Numbered from the stretch's first letter, positions 1-9,126 are shown. The stretch: DNA of 64,000 nucleotides from Streptomyces sp. TLI_053 (GCF_900105395.1 NZ_LT629775.1:1054001-1118000); one strand, 5' to 3'. Numbers and translations: made by a program. The notes: generated from the letters alone by a model not told the origin.

Positions 1-3000
1 GGTCCACGTCCGCGCGCTCACCGGACGGAAGCGGGCCGCCGGCGCTGCGGCGGGCGGCGTCGGCGGCACCGAGGAGCAGCGCCGCCCGGGCGAACCCCTC
101 GGTGCCGCCGGCGGCCGCGGCCGCGCCGGCGGTGCCCTCCAGGGAGAGGGCGAGAGCGCGCGGCTCGGCCGACTGCCGGGCGTGCGCCAGACCGCGCGCC
201 TGGTGGGCCGCGGCCTCGGCGGGCAGGCCGCGCAGTTCGGCGACGAAACCGAGCTCCACCTCGATCAGGTGCCGTCCCGCGGTCGACGACGGGTAGTCGT
301 CCCGCATCGCCCCGAGGTGGCGCTCCGCGTCGTCGAGGTCGCCGGCGCGGCGCGCGCCGAGTGCGAGTCCCATGATCGCGAAGACCTCGCCGAAGACGTG
401 CCCCTGCTCGGCCGCCGCACGGCGGGCCCGCTCGTGGAGCAGCCGGGCCCGTTCCCAGTCACCCGCGAGGAGTGCGAGGCGGCCCAGGCCGGCGAGACAG
501 TCGGAGGCTTCCACGGCCAGGCCGAGTTCCTCCGCGAGCCGCAGCCCGACGGTGTGGCGGGCCTCGGCGCCGGCGTAGTCGCCCTCGATCTCCGCGAGTG
601 CGGCGAGCGGTGGAACGGTCTGCAACTCTCCCCAGGCGTCGCCGAGTTCACGGAACTCTCCGGCGGCGGAACGGCCGTGACGACGGGCCGCCCCGAGGTC
701 CCCGACGGCCAGTGCGGTGCGAGCCAGCAGGGCGCGCACGGCGGCGGTGCCCCAGCGGTCGCCGCCGGCGGCGCAGTGCTCCAGGGCGCGGGTGCCGGTC
801 GCTTCCGCCGCGACCGGGTCACCCGCGTGGTGCAGGCCGTAGGCGAACAGCCAGAGCGCCCGGCCGCGTCGCACCGGGTCGCCGATGTCCGCCTCGGGGC
901 AGTCCCGATCGGGCGGACGGTCGCCGGTGAGCATGGCGAACGCGCTGTGCAGGAGCCGGAGTTCGGCGAGGGTCGCGGCGGGGACAGCAGGCGGAGCGGG
1001 AGCGGCGGGCGTCGCCGGGGCGGCGGGAGCGGCCGGGGCCTCCAGGACGGCGGCGGGAGCGGCCGAGGCCTCCAGGACGGCGGCGAGCGCACGCCGGGCC
1101 TCGTGGAGGCGGCCGCGCAGCAGCCACCACGGGCACAGTGCGACGGCGGTGCGGGCGGCGCCGTCCCGGTCGCCGACCCGCAGCAGGTGGTCGAGAGCGG
1201 CCCGGGTGTTGGCGGACTCCGCGTCCAGCCGCACGAGTTGGAGCCGCTGTCCCGGTCCGCGCAACCCCGCCCCGGCCTGAACGGCCAGCTCCTGGAAGTA
1301 CCCGGCGTGGCGAGCGGCGGTGTCCGCGAACTCGCCCGCCTCGTGGAGCCGGTCGCGGGCGTAGGCGGCGACGGATTCGAGCAGGTCGTAGCGCGGGCCG
1401 CCGCCGGTGTGCACCGCCTCGACGAGCGAGCGGTCGACCAGTCGGCCGACCAGGTCGAGGACGTCGTCGCGGTCGATGCCGGACGCCGCGCACACCGCCT
1501 CGGCCGCCGGCAGGGAGCACCCGCCCACGGGAAGGGCCAGCCGTTGCAGCACGGTCCGCTCGGGCGGGGTGAGGAGGTCCCAGCTCCAGTCGATCACCGC
1601 GCGCAGGGTCTGCTGCCGGGCCGGGAGCCCGCGCTGCCCGGAACCGAGAATCCGGAACCGGTCGCCGATCCGGGCCGCCAGCTCCCGCACACCCATGGCC
1701 CGGACCCGGGTGGCCGCGAGTTCCAGGGCGAGCGGGATGCCGTCCAGACGGTGGCAGATCTCGGCCACGGCGGCCCGGGTCCCGTCGCCGTCCTGCTCTC
1801 CGTCCTGCGGCGCGGTAACGGCCCCCTCCGTACGCCCGGCGATCCCGGCGCTCCCGGTGGTTCCGGCGGGCGGGACGAACCCGGGTGCGGCCGCGCTGGC
1901 CCGTTCGACGAACAGCCGGGCGGCGGCGACCGGGTCGAGCGGGGGCACCGGGAACACCGCCTCGCCGGGAAGCCGCAGCGACTCCCGGCTGGTGGCCAGG
2001 ACGGTCAGCCCCGGCGCGTCGTCCAGCAGGTTCGCGACGAGGTCCGCGGCCGGCTCGATCACGTGCTCGCAGTTGTCCAGGACGAGCAGGAGCCGGCGCC
2101 CGCGCAGGACGGCGGCCAAGGCCGGGACGGGGCCGGCCCGGTGCGCGGCCGGCCCGGCGACCTGACGGAGACCGAGCGCCGTGGCCACCGCCTGGGCGAG
2201 GTCGGCGGCATCGGCGGGAAGGGCCGCGAGTTCGACGAACCGGACCCCGTCGGGTGCGTCGGCCTCCGTACCGTCCGCGAGCCGGCGGGCGAGGGCCAGC
2301 GCGAGCCGCGTCTTGCCCACTCCCCCGGGGCCGGTCAGCGTGACCAGCCGCTCGGTGCGGACGAGACGGGCGAGGGCCTCCAGCGCGGGGCCGCGCCCGA
2401 CCAGTGCGGTCCGCGGGGCAGGCAGGTCCGCACGGTGGACGGCGTCCGGCTCCGCCTCCCGGCCAGCGGCGCTGCGGGCAGAACCGTCGGCTCCGGGTCC
2501 GGTTCCAGCACCGGGGCCGACTCCGGCACCGGCACCGAGGCCGAGGCCGAGGCCAGGGCCGGGGCCGGGGCCGGGGCCGGGGCCGGGGCCGGGGGACTCG
2601 ACAGGTGGGCCGGCCGGGGCGGGCCGGAGCCGCGCCGCGGCCCCCGCGGGCCGCAGGAAGGCGTCCTGCCGCAGGATCGCCTCGTACAGCGCCGACACCT
2701 CGGGGCTCGGGTCGAGCCCCAGCTCGTCGGCCAGCAGGGTCCGCAGCGCGCCGTAGGCGGCGACCGCCTCGCTCTGGCGGCCGGCCCGGTAGAGGGCCCG
2801 CATCTGCACGGCTCGCAGCCGCTCGCGCAAGGGATGACGGTCCACCAGCTCGGCCACCTCGCCGAGCAGCCGCGGATCGTCGGAGTCCAACCGGGCCTCC
2901 GCCAGCTCCTCGACGACGGCGAGCCGCTCCTCGGCCAGGCGCTGAGCGGCCGGGCGGACGAAGTCCTCGTCGGCGAAGTCGGCGTACGGGTCTCCGCGCC

Positions 3001-3385
3001 ACAGGGCGAGCGCCCGGGTGAGCACCGCCGCCCGGGCGTGTGCGTCGGTCTCCTCGCGGGCCCGCCCGGCCAGCCACCGGAAGTCGGCGGCGTCGAGCTC
3101 GGCGGCACCGCCGTCGAGCCGGAGCCGGTACCCGGCCGGCTGGTGGGTCACCCGGTCGCGGCCGATCGCCCGGCGCAGCTGGGAGACCTTGGCCTGGAGC
3201 GCGTTGGCCGGCTTGGCGGGGACGGCCTCGCCCCAGATGTCGTCGACCAGGAGGTCCGCCGACACCGGCCGTCCCTCGTGCAGCAACAGGTCGGCGAGCA
3301 GGGCGCGCACCTTGGTCTCGGGCACCCGGACGGGCGCACCGTCGTCGTCCCACACGGCCAACGGACCGAGCACCCCGAACCTCAT
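1..3385 (-). CDS. AfsR/SARP-type transcriptional regulator with ATPase and TPR regions (partial)
   Basis: Large SARP-family activator, likely controlling secondary metabolism. Translation from the ATG at 3385 opens MRFGVLGPLAVWDDDG, the usual start of the winged-helix plus bacterial transcriptional activator domain (about residues 1-245). A linker of repeated Gly-Pro follows, then an STAND-type ATPase with a clear P-loop (GPGGVGKTRLA, near residue 350) and Walker B (LLLVLDNCEHV, near 430). The rest is Leu/Ala-rich helical repeat of TPR type. The frame is still open at base 2, so the C-terminus lies outside the window; more than 1,120 residues are present. It is divergent from the flavin reductase at 3606, with four 9-bp direct repeats between them. 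The target genes cannot be told from the sequence. Confidence 0.9.
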   Translation of the reverse strand, partial: MRFGVLGPLAVWDDDGAPVRVPETKVRALLADLLLHEGRPVSADLLVDDIWGEAVPAKPANALQAKVSQLRRAIGRDRVTHQPAGYRLRLDGGAAELDAADFRWLAGRAREETDAHARAAVLTRALALWRGDPYADFADEDFVRPAAQRLAEERLAVVEELAEARLDSDDPRLLGEVAELVDRHPLRERLRAVQMRALYRAGRQSEAVAAYGALRTLLADELGLDPSPEVSALYEAILRQDAFLRPAGAAARLRPAPAGPPVESPGPGPGPGPGPGPGLGLGLGAGAGVGPGAGTGPGADGSARSAAGREAEPDAVHRADLPAPRTALVGRGPALEALARLVRTERLVTLTGPGGVGKTRLALALARRLADGTEADAPDGVRFVELAALPADAADLAQAVATALGLRQVAGPAAHRAGPVPALAAVLRGRRLLLVLDNCEHVIEPAADLVANLLDDAPGLTVLATSRESLRLPGEAVFPVPPLDPVAAARLFVERASAAAPGFVPPAGTTGSAGIAGRTEGAVTAPQDGEQDGDGTRAAVAEICHRLDGIPLALELAATRVRAMGVRELAARIGDRFRILGSGQRGLPARQQTLRAVIDWSWDLLTPPERTVLQRLALPVGGCSLPAAEAVCAASGIDRDDVLDLVGRLVDRSLVEAVHTGGGPRYDLLESVAAYARDRLHEAGEFADTAARHAGYFQELAVQAGAGLRGPGQRLQLVRLDAESANTRAALDHLLRVGDRDGAARTAVALCPWWLLRGRLHEARRALAAVLEASAAPAAVLEAPAAPAAPATPAAPAPPAVPAATLAELRLLHSAFAMLTGDRPPDRDCPEADIGDPVRRGRALWLFAYGLHHAGDPVAAEATGTRALEHCAAGGDRWGTAAVRALLARTALAVGDLGAARRHGRSAAGEFRELGDAWGELQTVPPLAALAEIEGDYAGAEARHTVGLRLAEELGLAVEASDCLAGLGRLALLAGDWERARLLHERARRAAAEQGHVFGEVFAIMGLALGARRAGDLDDAERHLGAMRDDYPSSTAGRHLIEVELGFVAELRGLPAEAAAHQARGLAHARQSAEPRALALSLEGTAGAAAAAGGTEGFARAALLLGAADAARRSAGGPLPSGERADVD
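2528..2602. repeat. GC-rich GGGGCC-type tandem repeat inside the SARP gene
   Basis: A run of near-identical 6-bp units (ggggcc) and related units. On the minus strand it codes for alternating Gly-Pro and Gly-Leu, which forms the linker between the DNA-binding/activator part and the ATPase part. Such runs change length easily by slippage. Confidence 0.8.
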
Positions 3386-3415
3386 GACAGCACCCTACAC
3401 AGAGTTGATCATCAG

Positions 3416-3451
3416 CCGGTCGGCCCGGTCGGCCCGGTCGGCCCGGTCGGC
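3416..3451. repeat. Four tandem 9-bp repeats in a divergent promoter region
   Basis: The unit ccggtcggc occurs four times head to tail between the SARP gene (start 3385) and the flavin reductase (start 3606), with a partial fifth copy. The position would suit regulation of either gene. The 9-bp period is not the roughly 11-bp period usual for SARP sites, so a SARP operator is not claimed. Confidence 0.6.
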
Positions 3452-3605
3452 CGCCGGTCGCTGCGGGACCGGCACCGGGTCGCCGCCCGACCGTCGGCGG
3501 ACCCTCAGCGAACCGTCAGTGGACCCGAAGCGGCCCGGGGGATCGTTCGACCAGTCGGCGGGAGGAACCGGTCGGCAGCACCACGGAGCACGAAGGAGCA
3601 CCCTC

Positions 3606-4790
3606 ATGAGCACGGACACCGCAGCCCGCCCGTCCCGGTCCACGAAGGCCACCGGGGCCACCGGGGCCACCGCTTCCGCCGGCGCGGACTCCCCGCTGTT
3701 CCGGCCCGCCCGCCTCGGCACCCTGCGGCTGGCCAACCGCCTGGTGATGGCGCCGATGACCCGCAACCGCGCGGGCGCCGACGGCGTACCGGATCCGATC
3801 ATGGCCACGTACTACGCCCAGCGCGCCTCGGCCGGACTGATCGTCGCGGAGGCCACCACCCCGAACGCCGTGGGCGCCACCTACCCCAACATCCCGGCGA
3901 TCCACGACGAGGCGCAGGTGGCCGGGTGGCGCCGCGTGACCGACGCCGTCCGGTCGGCGGGCGGACAGATGTTTCTCCAACTGCAGCACGGCGGCCGGGT
4001 CGGCCACCCCGAGACCAGCGGCCACCACCCGGTCGCCCCGTCGCCGGTGCCGATGCCCGGCACCATCGTCACCCCGTCCGGCCACCGCGAGAACGTCGTG
4101 CCGCGCGAGATGACCGAGCAGGAGATCCGGGACACCGTGGCCGACTTCGCCGCCGCGGCGCGCCGGGCGGTGACGGCCGGCTTCGCCGGTGTCGAGGTCC
4201 ACGCCGCGAACGGGTACCTGCTGCACCAGTTCCTCTCCCGGGGCACCAACCACCGCACCGACGGCTACGGCGGGTCGGTCGCCAACCGGATCCGGCTCAC
4301 CGTCGAGGTGGTGCGCGCGGTCGTCGAGGCGATCGGCGCCGACCGGGTGGGGGTGCGGATCGCCCCCGGCGTCACCGCCAACGCCATGGCGGAGGACGAC
4401 GTCGACGAGGTCTACCCGGCGCTCCTCCACGCCCTCGACGGCCTCCGCCCGGCCTACCTGCACGTCGTCTTCGCCGACCCGGACCAGCCGCTCTTCCGCA
4501 CCCTGCGCAACGCCTGGTCCGGCTCGCTGATCGCGAACCCGGCCCTCCCCTGGCCCGGCCCCCTGCCGGCCGACGGCGGCCGCGCCGCCGCCGAGCGTCT
4601 GCTCGAGGCGGGTGCCGACCTGGTCTCCCTCGGCCGGGCCTTCCTGGCCAACCCCGACCTGGTCGCCCGTCTGAGGACCGGCGCGCCGCTCAACCCGATC
4701 CGGGACTCCCACCTGATGTACGTCGGCGGCGAGACCGGCTACACCGACTACCCGGCCCTCGGCCGCGGCCCGTCGGCTGCCGACCACTGA
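3606..4790 (+). CDS. Old yellow enzyme family NADH:flavin oxidoreductase (alkene reductase)
   Basis: FMN-dependent ene-reductase that would use NAD(P)H to reduce activated C=C bonds; cytoplasmic. The 394-residue product starts with a short disordered Ser/Thr/Ala-rich leader, then the TIM barrel begins at SPLFRPARLGTL. Family signatures are VMAPMTRNRA near the start, the active-site segment EVHAANGYLLHQFLS, and the FMN phosphate region SLGRAFLANPDLV at the C-terminus. The ATG at 3606 is chosen because GAAGGAG lies just upstream; the frame stays open further upstream but there reads Ala/Arg-Ser repeats from the 9-bp array. Length is normal for the NemA-like class. It is divergent from the SARP gene and may be its target, which is inference. 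The natural substrate is unknown. Confidence 0.93.
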   Translation: MSTDTAARPSRSTKATGATGATASAGADSPLFRPARLGTLRLANRLVMAPMTRNRAGADGVPDPIMATYYAQRASAGLIVAEATTPNAVGATYPNIPAIHDEAQVAGWRRVTDAVRSAGGQMFLQLQHGGRVGHPETSGHHPVAPSPVPMPGTIVTPSGHRENVVPREMTEQEIRDTVADFAAAARRAVTAGFAGVEVHAANGYLLHQFLSRGTNHRTDGYGGSVANRIRLTVEVVRAVVEAIGADRVGVRIAPGVTANAMAEDDVDEVYPALLHALDGLRPAYLHVVFADPDQPLFRTLRNAWSGSLIANPALPWPGPLPADGGRAAAERLLEAGADLVSLGRAFLANPDLVARLRTGAPLNPIRDSHLMYVGGETGYTDYPALGRGPSAADH

Positions 4791-4925
4791 CCGGCCGCCG
4801 ACCACGAACCGGCCGATGCGGCGCACTGACGCCTGCCGACCGTCTGCCGTCGGCGGGGCCTCCGACCGCGGGGGGCCGGGTCACGCCCCCGTGGCCCGGC
4901 CGCGCCCCGCCCCCGGCCGACCCGT

Positions 4926-6107
4926 TCAGCGGCAGAGGGCCTCGTCCACCGCGGCCGCCACGCGCGGTTTGACGTCGGGCGACACCACCGTGGTCATGGC
5001 GATGCTCACGGCGCGGCCGCCCTCCGTGACACCGCCCCGGGTGATGTACCCGGGGATGCTCCCGCCGTGCCCCCAGGACACCCCGCCGCACGACAGCGGA
5101 GTGCTCGCGAGGCCGAGCCCGTACCGGGCACCCGGGCCCAGGTACTCGGCCGGCACGGTGGTCCGCATCTGGGCCAGCTGGGCCGCCGGCATCAACTCGC
5201 CGGCCAGCAGCGCCGAGAAGAACCGGTTCAGATCCGTGTTGGTGGAGACGATCGCCCCCGCCGCCCAGGCCCAGGACGGGTCCATCTCCGTGACGTCCAC
5301 CGGCGGACCACCGGGGGTCGCCACGAAGTAGCCGTGCGGGTGGCGCTCGCGGACCCCGGTCTCCCCCGGTGCGGGGAAGTACGTGTGCCTCAGCCCGATC
5401 CGGTCGATGACGCGCGTGGTGACCACCTCCCCCAGCGGCCGTCCGGTGATCCTCTGGACGATCAGCCCGGCCAGCACGTAGCCCGTGTTGCTGTACTTCC
5501 ACCCCGTTCCCGGCGCGAAGTCGGCCTTGTGCGCGAGTGCCGCGTCGAGCAGTTCACGCGGCTCGAAGTACTGGGAGGCGCTGGAGAGTTCCAGGAAGTC
5601 CGTGTAGTCCGGAAGCCCGCTGGTGTGCTGGAGGACCTGCCGGACGGTGATCCGCCGTCCGTCGATGCCCTCGCCCCGGACCAGACCGGGCAGATAGGTG
5701 TCGAGGGAGGCGTCGAGCTCCACCTTTCGCTCCGCCACCAGCTGCAGGACGACGACGGCGACGAAGCTCTTGGTGTTGCTGCCGATCCTGACCTGTCCGT
5801 CGACCGGCACCTCGGCACCCGTCCTCAGGTCCGCGACCCCGGAGGTGTAGGTGCGGGTACGGCCGTCGGCACCGCGGACGGCCGCCAGGGCCCCGGGCCC
5901 GCCGCCGTCGGCGACGAGGCCGTCGAGCCGCCGCTGGAACGGGTCGGCCTTCGCGACGGCGGCCGGAGCAGCGCCCCCGGCCCCGACCACGGCGACGGCG
6001 GGCGAAGCGAGCGAGCCAAGACCGAGGGCCCCGGCCGTCACGACCACGGCAGCACCCACCGCACCGCGGCGCAGGGCACGGGAACGGTACGGGGAAGAGG
6101 AGTTCAC
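4926..6107 (-). CDS. Secreted serine hydrolase, beta-lactamase/D-alanyl-D-alanine carboxypeptidase family
   Basis: Serine beta-lactamase-like hydrolase (class C / DD-peptidase fold), likely acting outside the cell on peptidoglycan peptides or another amide or ester. The GTG at 6107 is chosen because GGAGG stands upstream and translation then opens with a signal peptide: basic start, hydrophobic core, Ala-rich cleavage region around residue 39. The three catalytic motifs are intact: S-N-T-K (S110, K113), Y-S-N (205-207) and H-G-G in SWGHGGSIPGY near the C-terminus. The length of 393 residues fits streptomycete secreted DD-carboxypeptidase-type proteins. It is convergent with the flavin reductase. 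Substrate, and whether it gives any beta-lactam resistance, cannot be read from sequence. Confidence 0.93.
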   Translation of the reverse strand: MNSSSPYRSRALRRGAVGAAVVVTAGALGLGSLASPAVAVVGAGGAAPAAVAKADPFQRRLDGLVADGGGPGALAAVRGADGRTRTYTSGVADLRTGAEVPVDGQVRIGSNTKSFVAVVVLQLVAERKVELDASLDTYLPGLVRGEGIDGRRITVRQVLQHTSGLPDYTDFLELSSASQYFEPRELLDAALAHKADFAPGTGWKYSNTGYVLAGLIVQRITGRPLGEVVTTRVIDRIGLRHTYFPAPGETGVRERHPHGYFVATPGGPPVDVTEMDPSWAWAAGAIVSTNTDLNRFFSALLAGELMPAAQLAQMRTTVPAEYLGPGARYGLGLASTPLSCGGVSWGHGGSIPGYITRGGVTEGGRAVSIAMTTVVSPDVKPRVAAAVDEALCR

Positions 6108-6393
6108 AGGGCGCCTCCAACAGCGGGACGTACACGGCGGGCCGGTGTCCCGGCCCGCCCAGGACATCACATCGACACCCCGGCAGCCGTCACCGACAGG
6201 GATGAACACATCTCCGCCGAACTCCTCCTGACGATGCATCGGAACCCTGACTCCGGGAGCCGCCGGACCCGGTCCCGCCACCTCCGCACCGGACCCCGCT
6301 CCGGCCCCGGCTCCTGCTCGGACCGGCACGGAGGTGTTCGCCGGTGACGGGGACGGCCGCACCGCGAGCGTCGAACAGCCGCCCTCGCCCTGC
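6108..6393. other. Intergenic upstream region of the serine hydrolase
   Basis: No gene is supported here. The stretch holds the 5' region of the serine hydrolase (GGAGG Shine-Dalgarno at about 6113-6117, read on the minus strand). The apparent reading frames lack plausible starts or codon bias of their own. Confidence 0.6.
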
Positions 6394-6434
6394 CCCGGTC
6401 GGGCGGGTGGCTGACCGCCACCCGCCCGACCGGG
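6394..6434 (-). terminator. Perfect 18-bp hairpin after dpgD
   Basis: An 18-bp perfect inverted repeat (6394-6411 with 6417-6434, 5-base loop) begins 7 nt after the dpgD stop. It is a strong stem without a U-tract, as is common for actinobacterial terminators. It separates the dpg unit from the serine hydrolase, which is transcribed in the same direction. Confidence 0.85.
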
Positions 6435-6440
6435 CCGCGC

Positions 6441-7265
6441 CTACCGGCCGGTCCAGCGGGGCGGCCGCTTCTCCACGAAGGCGAGCGGCCCCTCCTGCGC
6501 GTCCGCGCTGTGCATCCGCCTCTCCTCCCACACGAAGCGGGTGCGGAACGCCTCCTGAAGCGGCATCGTCCGGGCCGCCGCGGCGGCCTCCTTGATCGCC
6601 CTGACGGACAGCGGCGCGCAGCGCAGCACGTCCTCGACCCAGCCGTCGACACAGCTGTCCAGGTCCTCCGCCGGTACCACCTCGTTGACCAGGCCGAGCT
6701 CGTAGGCCCGGGCGGCGGTCATGGGGCGGCCGGTCAGCAGGTGACCGAGCGCCGCCCGGTAGGGGGCCTGGGCGGTCAGCCGGAAGACCCCGCCCGCGCC
6801 GGCCATCAGGCCGAGCCTGGCCTCGGGCAGCGCGAAGGTGGCGTGTTCCGCGGCGACGACGATGTCGCAGGCCAGGGCCAGCTCGAAGCCGCCGCCGAAC
6901 GCGTAGCCGTTGACGCGCGCGACCACGGGCTTGGCCAGGTCGAACCGCTCGGTCAGCCGTGGCCAGCCCGGCTTGCCGCGGCTGCCGAAGGTACTCGGTT
7001 CCGCCGTCCCGCCACGGACCCGCTCGGCGAGTTCCTTGAGGTCCTGCCCGGCCGAGAACGCCCGGTCGCCCGCACCGGTGAGCACGGCGACCCAGAGATC
7101 GTCGTCCTGCTCGAAGTCGTCCCAGACCAGCGCCAGTTCTTCGTGCGTGCGCAGATCCAGGGCGTTCAGCCGCTCGGGCCGGTTCAGCGTGATCCGGGCC
7201 ACCCGGCCGTCCTTCACGTAGTCGACCCCGGTCGGACCGTCCGGCCGGGGCCCTTCGACCGCCAC
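6441..7265 (-). CDS. dpgD: DpgD-like enoyl-CoA hydratase/isomerase
   Basis: Crotonase-fold enzyme of 274 residues. It resembles DpgD, the helper that with DpgB assists DpgA in making 3,5-dihydroxyphenylacetyl-CoA for dihydroxyphenylglycine. Visible signatures are [16 protein letters not shown] at the start, the CoA/oxyanion segment [10 protein letters not shown], and [16 protein letters not shown] with [14 protein letters not shown]. The start is a GTG at 7265 with no good Shine-Dalgarno; it lies 4 nt after the stop of a small ORF, so it probably depends on translational reinitiation. It is the last gene of a unit beginning with dpgC and is followed by a perfect terminator. DpgA and DpgB are absent from the window, so the pathway role is uncertain; a generic enoyl-CoA hydratase is the alternative. 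Confidence 0.85.
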   Translation of the reverse strand: MAVEGPRPDGPTGVDYVKDGRVARITLNRPERLNALDLRTHEELALVWDDFEQDDDLWVAVLTGAGDRAFSAGQDLKELAERVRGGTAEPSTFGSRGKPGWPRLTERFDLAKPVVARVNGYAFGGGFELALACDIVVAAEHATFALPEARLGLMAGAGGVFRLTAQAPYRAALGHLLTGRPMTAARAYELGLVNEVVPAEDLDSCVDGWVEDVLRCAPLSVRAIKEAAAAARTMPLQEAFRTRFVWEERRMHSADAQEGPLAFVEKRPPRWTGR

Positions 7266-7269
7266 CGGC

Positions 7270-7521
7270 TCAGCCGATTCGCGCTTGCAGGCGCTTCGGA
7301 CGCGGATCGGTCCGCTGTTCCGCCACAGGGTCCGTGCGATCGGCCATGTCTTTCCTCCGGAAGGGCGATCGTGGAAGGAACAGCGGTCGCCGCACGGTGT
7401 GCTCGGACGGGTGGCCGCCGGGCCGTGCGGTCCCCGGCCCGGCGAGGACGCCGCCGCGCAGCTCGTCGTGCGGGTCCGGGGAGAGCGGCCGCGTCAGGTG
7501 CCCGGCGAACGACCCGGTCAT
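7270..7521 (-). CDS. Small ORF coupling dpgC to dpgD
   Basis: The ATG at 7521 overlaps the dpgC stop as ATGA, and the frame runs 83 codons to a TGA 4 nt before dpgD. Inside it, an ATG at 7347 is preceded by an excellent ribosome site (GGAGGAAAGAC), giving a 25-residue peptide that starts [11 protein letters not shown]. Composition is Pro/Arg/Asp-rich with no recognisable domain. Known dpgC and dpgD genes usually lie close together, so this 252-nt insert is unusual. It may be a real small protein, a leader that couples translation, or the remains of a longer dpgD N-terminus after a frameshift: the dpgD frame is open upstream but has no better start. Confidence 0.4.
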   Translation of the reverse strand: MTGSFAGHLTRPLSPDPHDELRGGVLAGPGTARPGGHPSEHTVRRPLFLPRSPFRRKDMADRTDPVAEQRTDPRPKRLQARIG

Positions 7522-8831
7522 GTCCTGGCGCCGAACTTCGTGGTCTTCTCCATGACGTCCTTCGCGTAGAGCCGCAGGCCCTGCTGGAGGGCGAACTCCG
7601 CCATGTAGGCGCGGAAGACCTCCGGCGGCTCCTCGGCGAGGTTGAGCATGGCGCGGTTGGCGACCACCGCGGGTGCCGCGAGTTCCGCGACGGCAGCGCC
7701 GACGGCCGCGTCCATGTCCGCGGGGTCGACGACCTCGTCGCAGATCAGCCGCGCGTCCGGATCGGTGGCCCTGATCCGCCGGCCGGAGAGGATGACCTGC
7801 CGGGCCACCCGGTTCCCGGCGATGCGCGGCAGGCGCAGATTGCCTGCCCCGGGGATGATGCCCTCCTGCGCGGCCGGCAGACTGAAGAAGGAGTCCGAGG
7901 CGGCGATGACCCGGTCGAAGACGAGCAGCAGTTGCATGCCGCCGCCGATGGCGAAGGTGTCGACCGCCGCGATCCACGGCTTCTGCACCGTCCGGGCGGG
8001 CCGGCCGGGCTCCCCCGGCAGCAGCAGACCGCGCTGGATCTTGCTGATGCAGCCCAGTTCGCGCCGGAGCAGGAAGTCCACGTAGGAGATCCGCCCCTGA
8101 CTCAGGTGGACGAGGTTGATGCCCGCGCTGAAGACCCGGCGTCCCCGGTACTTCGGGTGCGTCATCTCGCCGCCCCGCAGGACGCCGACCTTCACCCCGT
8201 CGTCGAGCAGCACCAGGTCCACGGCCACGTCCATGGCCGCGATCAGTTCGTCGTCCTCGGCGTTGAGGCTACCGGGGTTGGTGACCGTCACGAACGCGGC
8301 CTCGCCGACCCGCTCGACCGTGAGCGACCCCAGGTCCACCGCGCCCTGGGCGGTGAACTCCGCCAGCAGGTCGAGCGCCTGCGGCCTGGGGCGCAGCTGG
8401 GACTCCAGTAGGTGGGCACCGGCCCGCGGCTGCCGCAGCACCGCGGAGAAGAAGATCGCCTGGTCGATCTCCCGTCCCTCCTTCTCCTCCTGCGCGAGTG
8501 CCCGCTCGCTGCTCATCTGGGCGTCGGTGGGCACCAGTCCGGGGAACATCCCGGCCGCGGCCCGCACCAGCTCGTCCAGCCACAAGCGCACCTTCGAGCC
8601 GTCGGTCAGCGCGTCGTAGACGGCCCCGGCGTGCTCGGCGAGGAAGCCGCTGCGGGCCAGCCGCGCCTCCTCCACGGCCGCGTCGAGCCGGGCCCGCTGC
8701 TCGGACGAGCGCTCGCGCGCGGGCGGCAGCCCGGCCAGGACCTCCTCGGCGTACGCGGCCCGCGCCGCAGGCTCCTGCCAGGCCGCGGCCAGGGCGCCGG
8801 GCGGGACGTCGGCCCGTCGGTTCATCGACAT
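7518..8831 (-). CDS. dpgC: DpgC-like (3,5-dihydroxyphenyl)acetyl-CoA 1,2-dioxygenase
   Basis: Cofactor- and metal-free dioxygenase of the crotonase superfamily. DpgC turns 3,5-dihydroxyphenylacetyl-CoA and O2 into 3,5-dihydroxyphenylglyoxylate, the precursor of dihydroxyphenylglycine in glycopeptide antibiotics. The ATG at 8831 follows GGGAGG and gives 437 residues, the usual DpgC length: an all-helical N-terminal part (about 1-165) and a crotonase part (about 170-437). Core segments are SAGINLVHLSQGRISY, FAIGGGMQLLLVFDRVIAAS and LPAAQEGIIPGAGN. E192, R256/R257 and Q300 fall near the pocket residues recalled for the characterised enzyme (Glu189, Arg254, Gln299). The stop overlaps the start of a small ORF. 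No DpgA-type polyketide synthase is nearby, so the pair is an orphan here. Confidence 0.9.
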   Translation of the reverse strand: MSMNRRADVPPGALAAAWQEPAARAAYAEEVLAGLPPARERSSEQRARLDAAVEEARLARSGFLAEHAGAVYDALTDGSKVRLWLDELVRAAAGMFPGLVPTDAQMSSERALAQEEKEGREIDQAIFFSAVLRQPRAGAHLLESQLRPRPQALDLLAEFTAQGAVDLGSLTVERVGEAAFVTVTNPGSLNAEDDELIAAMDVAVDLVLLDDGVKVGVLRGGEMTHPKYRGRRVFSAGINLVHLSQGRISYVDFLLRRELGCISKIQRGLLLPGEPGRPARTVQKPWIAAVDTFAIGGGMQLLLVFDRVIAASDSFFSLPAAQEGIIPGAGNLRLPRIAGNRVARQVILSGRRIRATDPDARLICDEVVDPADMDAAVGAAVAELAAPAVVANRAMLNLAEEPPEVFRAYMAEFALQQGLRLYAKDVMEKTTKFGART

Positions 8832-9126
8832 ACCGGCCCTCCCGCCCCGGGCAGTTCCCGGGTCGGCTCCGTGGTTCCCGCCGTCGGCCCCGGCCGGAGC
8901 CGGTCGCCCTCGGCAGGCGATGTCGCCGGCACTCTCATCGTTCCTCGCATTCCTCCGCCTGGTGTCCACGGTCGCTCGGCCAATGGTGACGAGCCATCAA
9001 ATCATGGGCAGGAAAAGGAGAAAGTCCGAAGAATTCGCACGATGTACGACCTGCGACCGGACCTTTCGGGGCGTGCGGAATTGCCGCCCCCACCCGGTCC
9101 GCTCGTTCCTCCGGTCATTCCGCCGG

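Noticed and set aside
3416..3451. SARP heptamer operator
   Set aside because: The repeat period is 9 bp, not the 11 or 22 bp spacing known for SARP sites.
182..4972. Open frame of nearly 1,600 codons on the plus strand
   Set aside because: It runs antisense to the SARP gene and then out of frame through the flavin reductase. Composition is Arg/Gly/Pro-rich without domains; it is a high-GC shadow.
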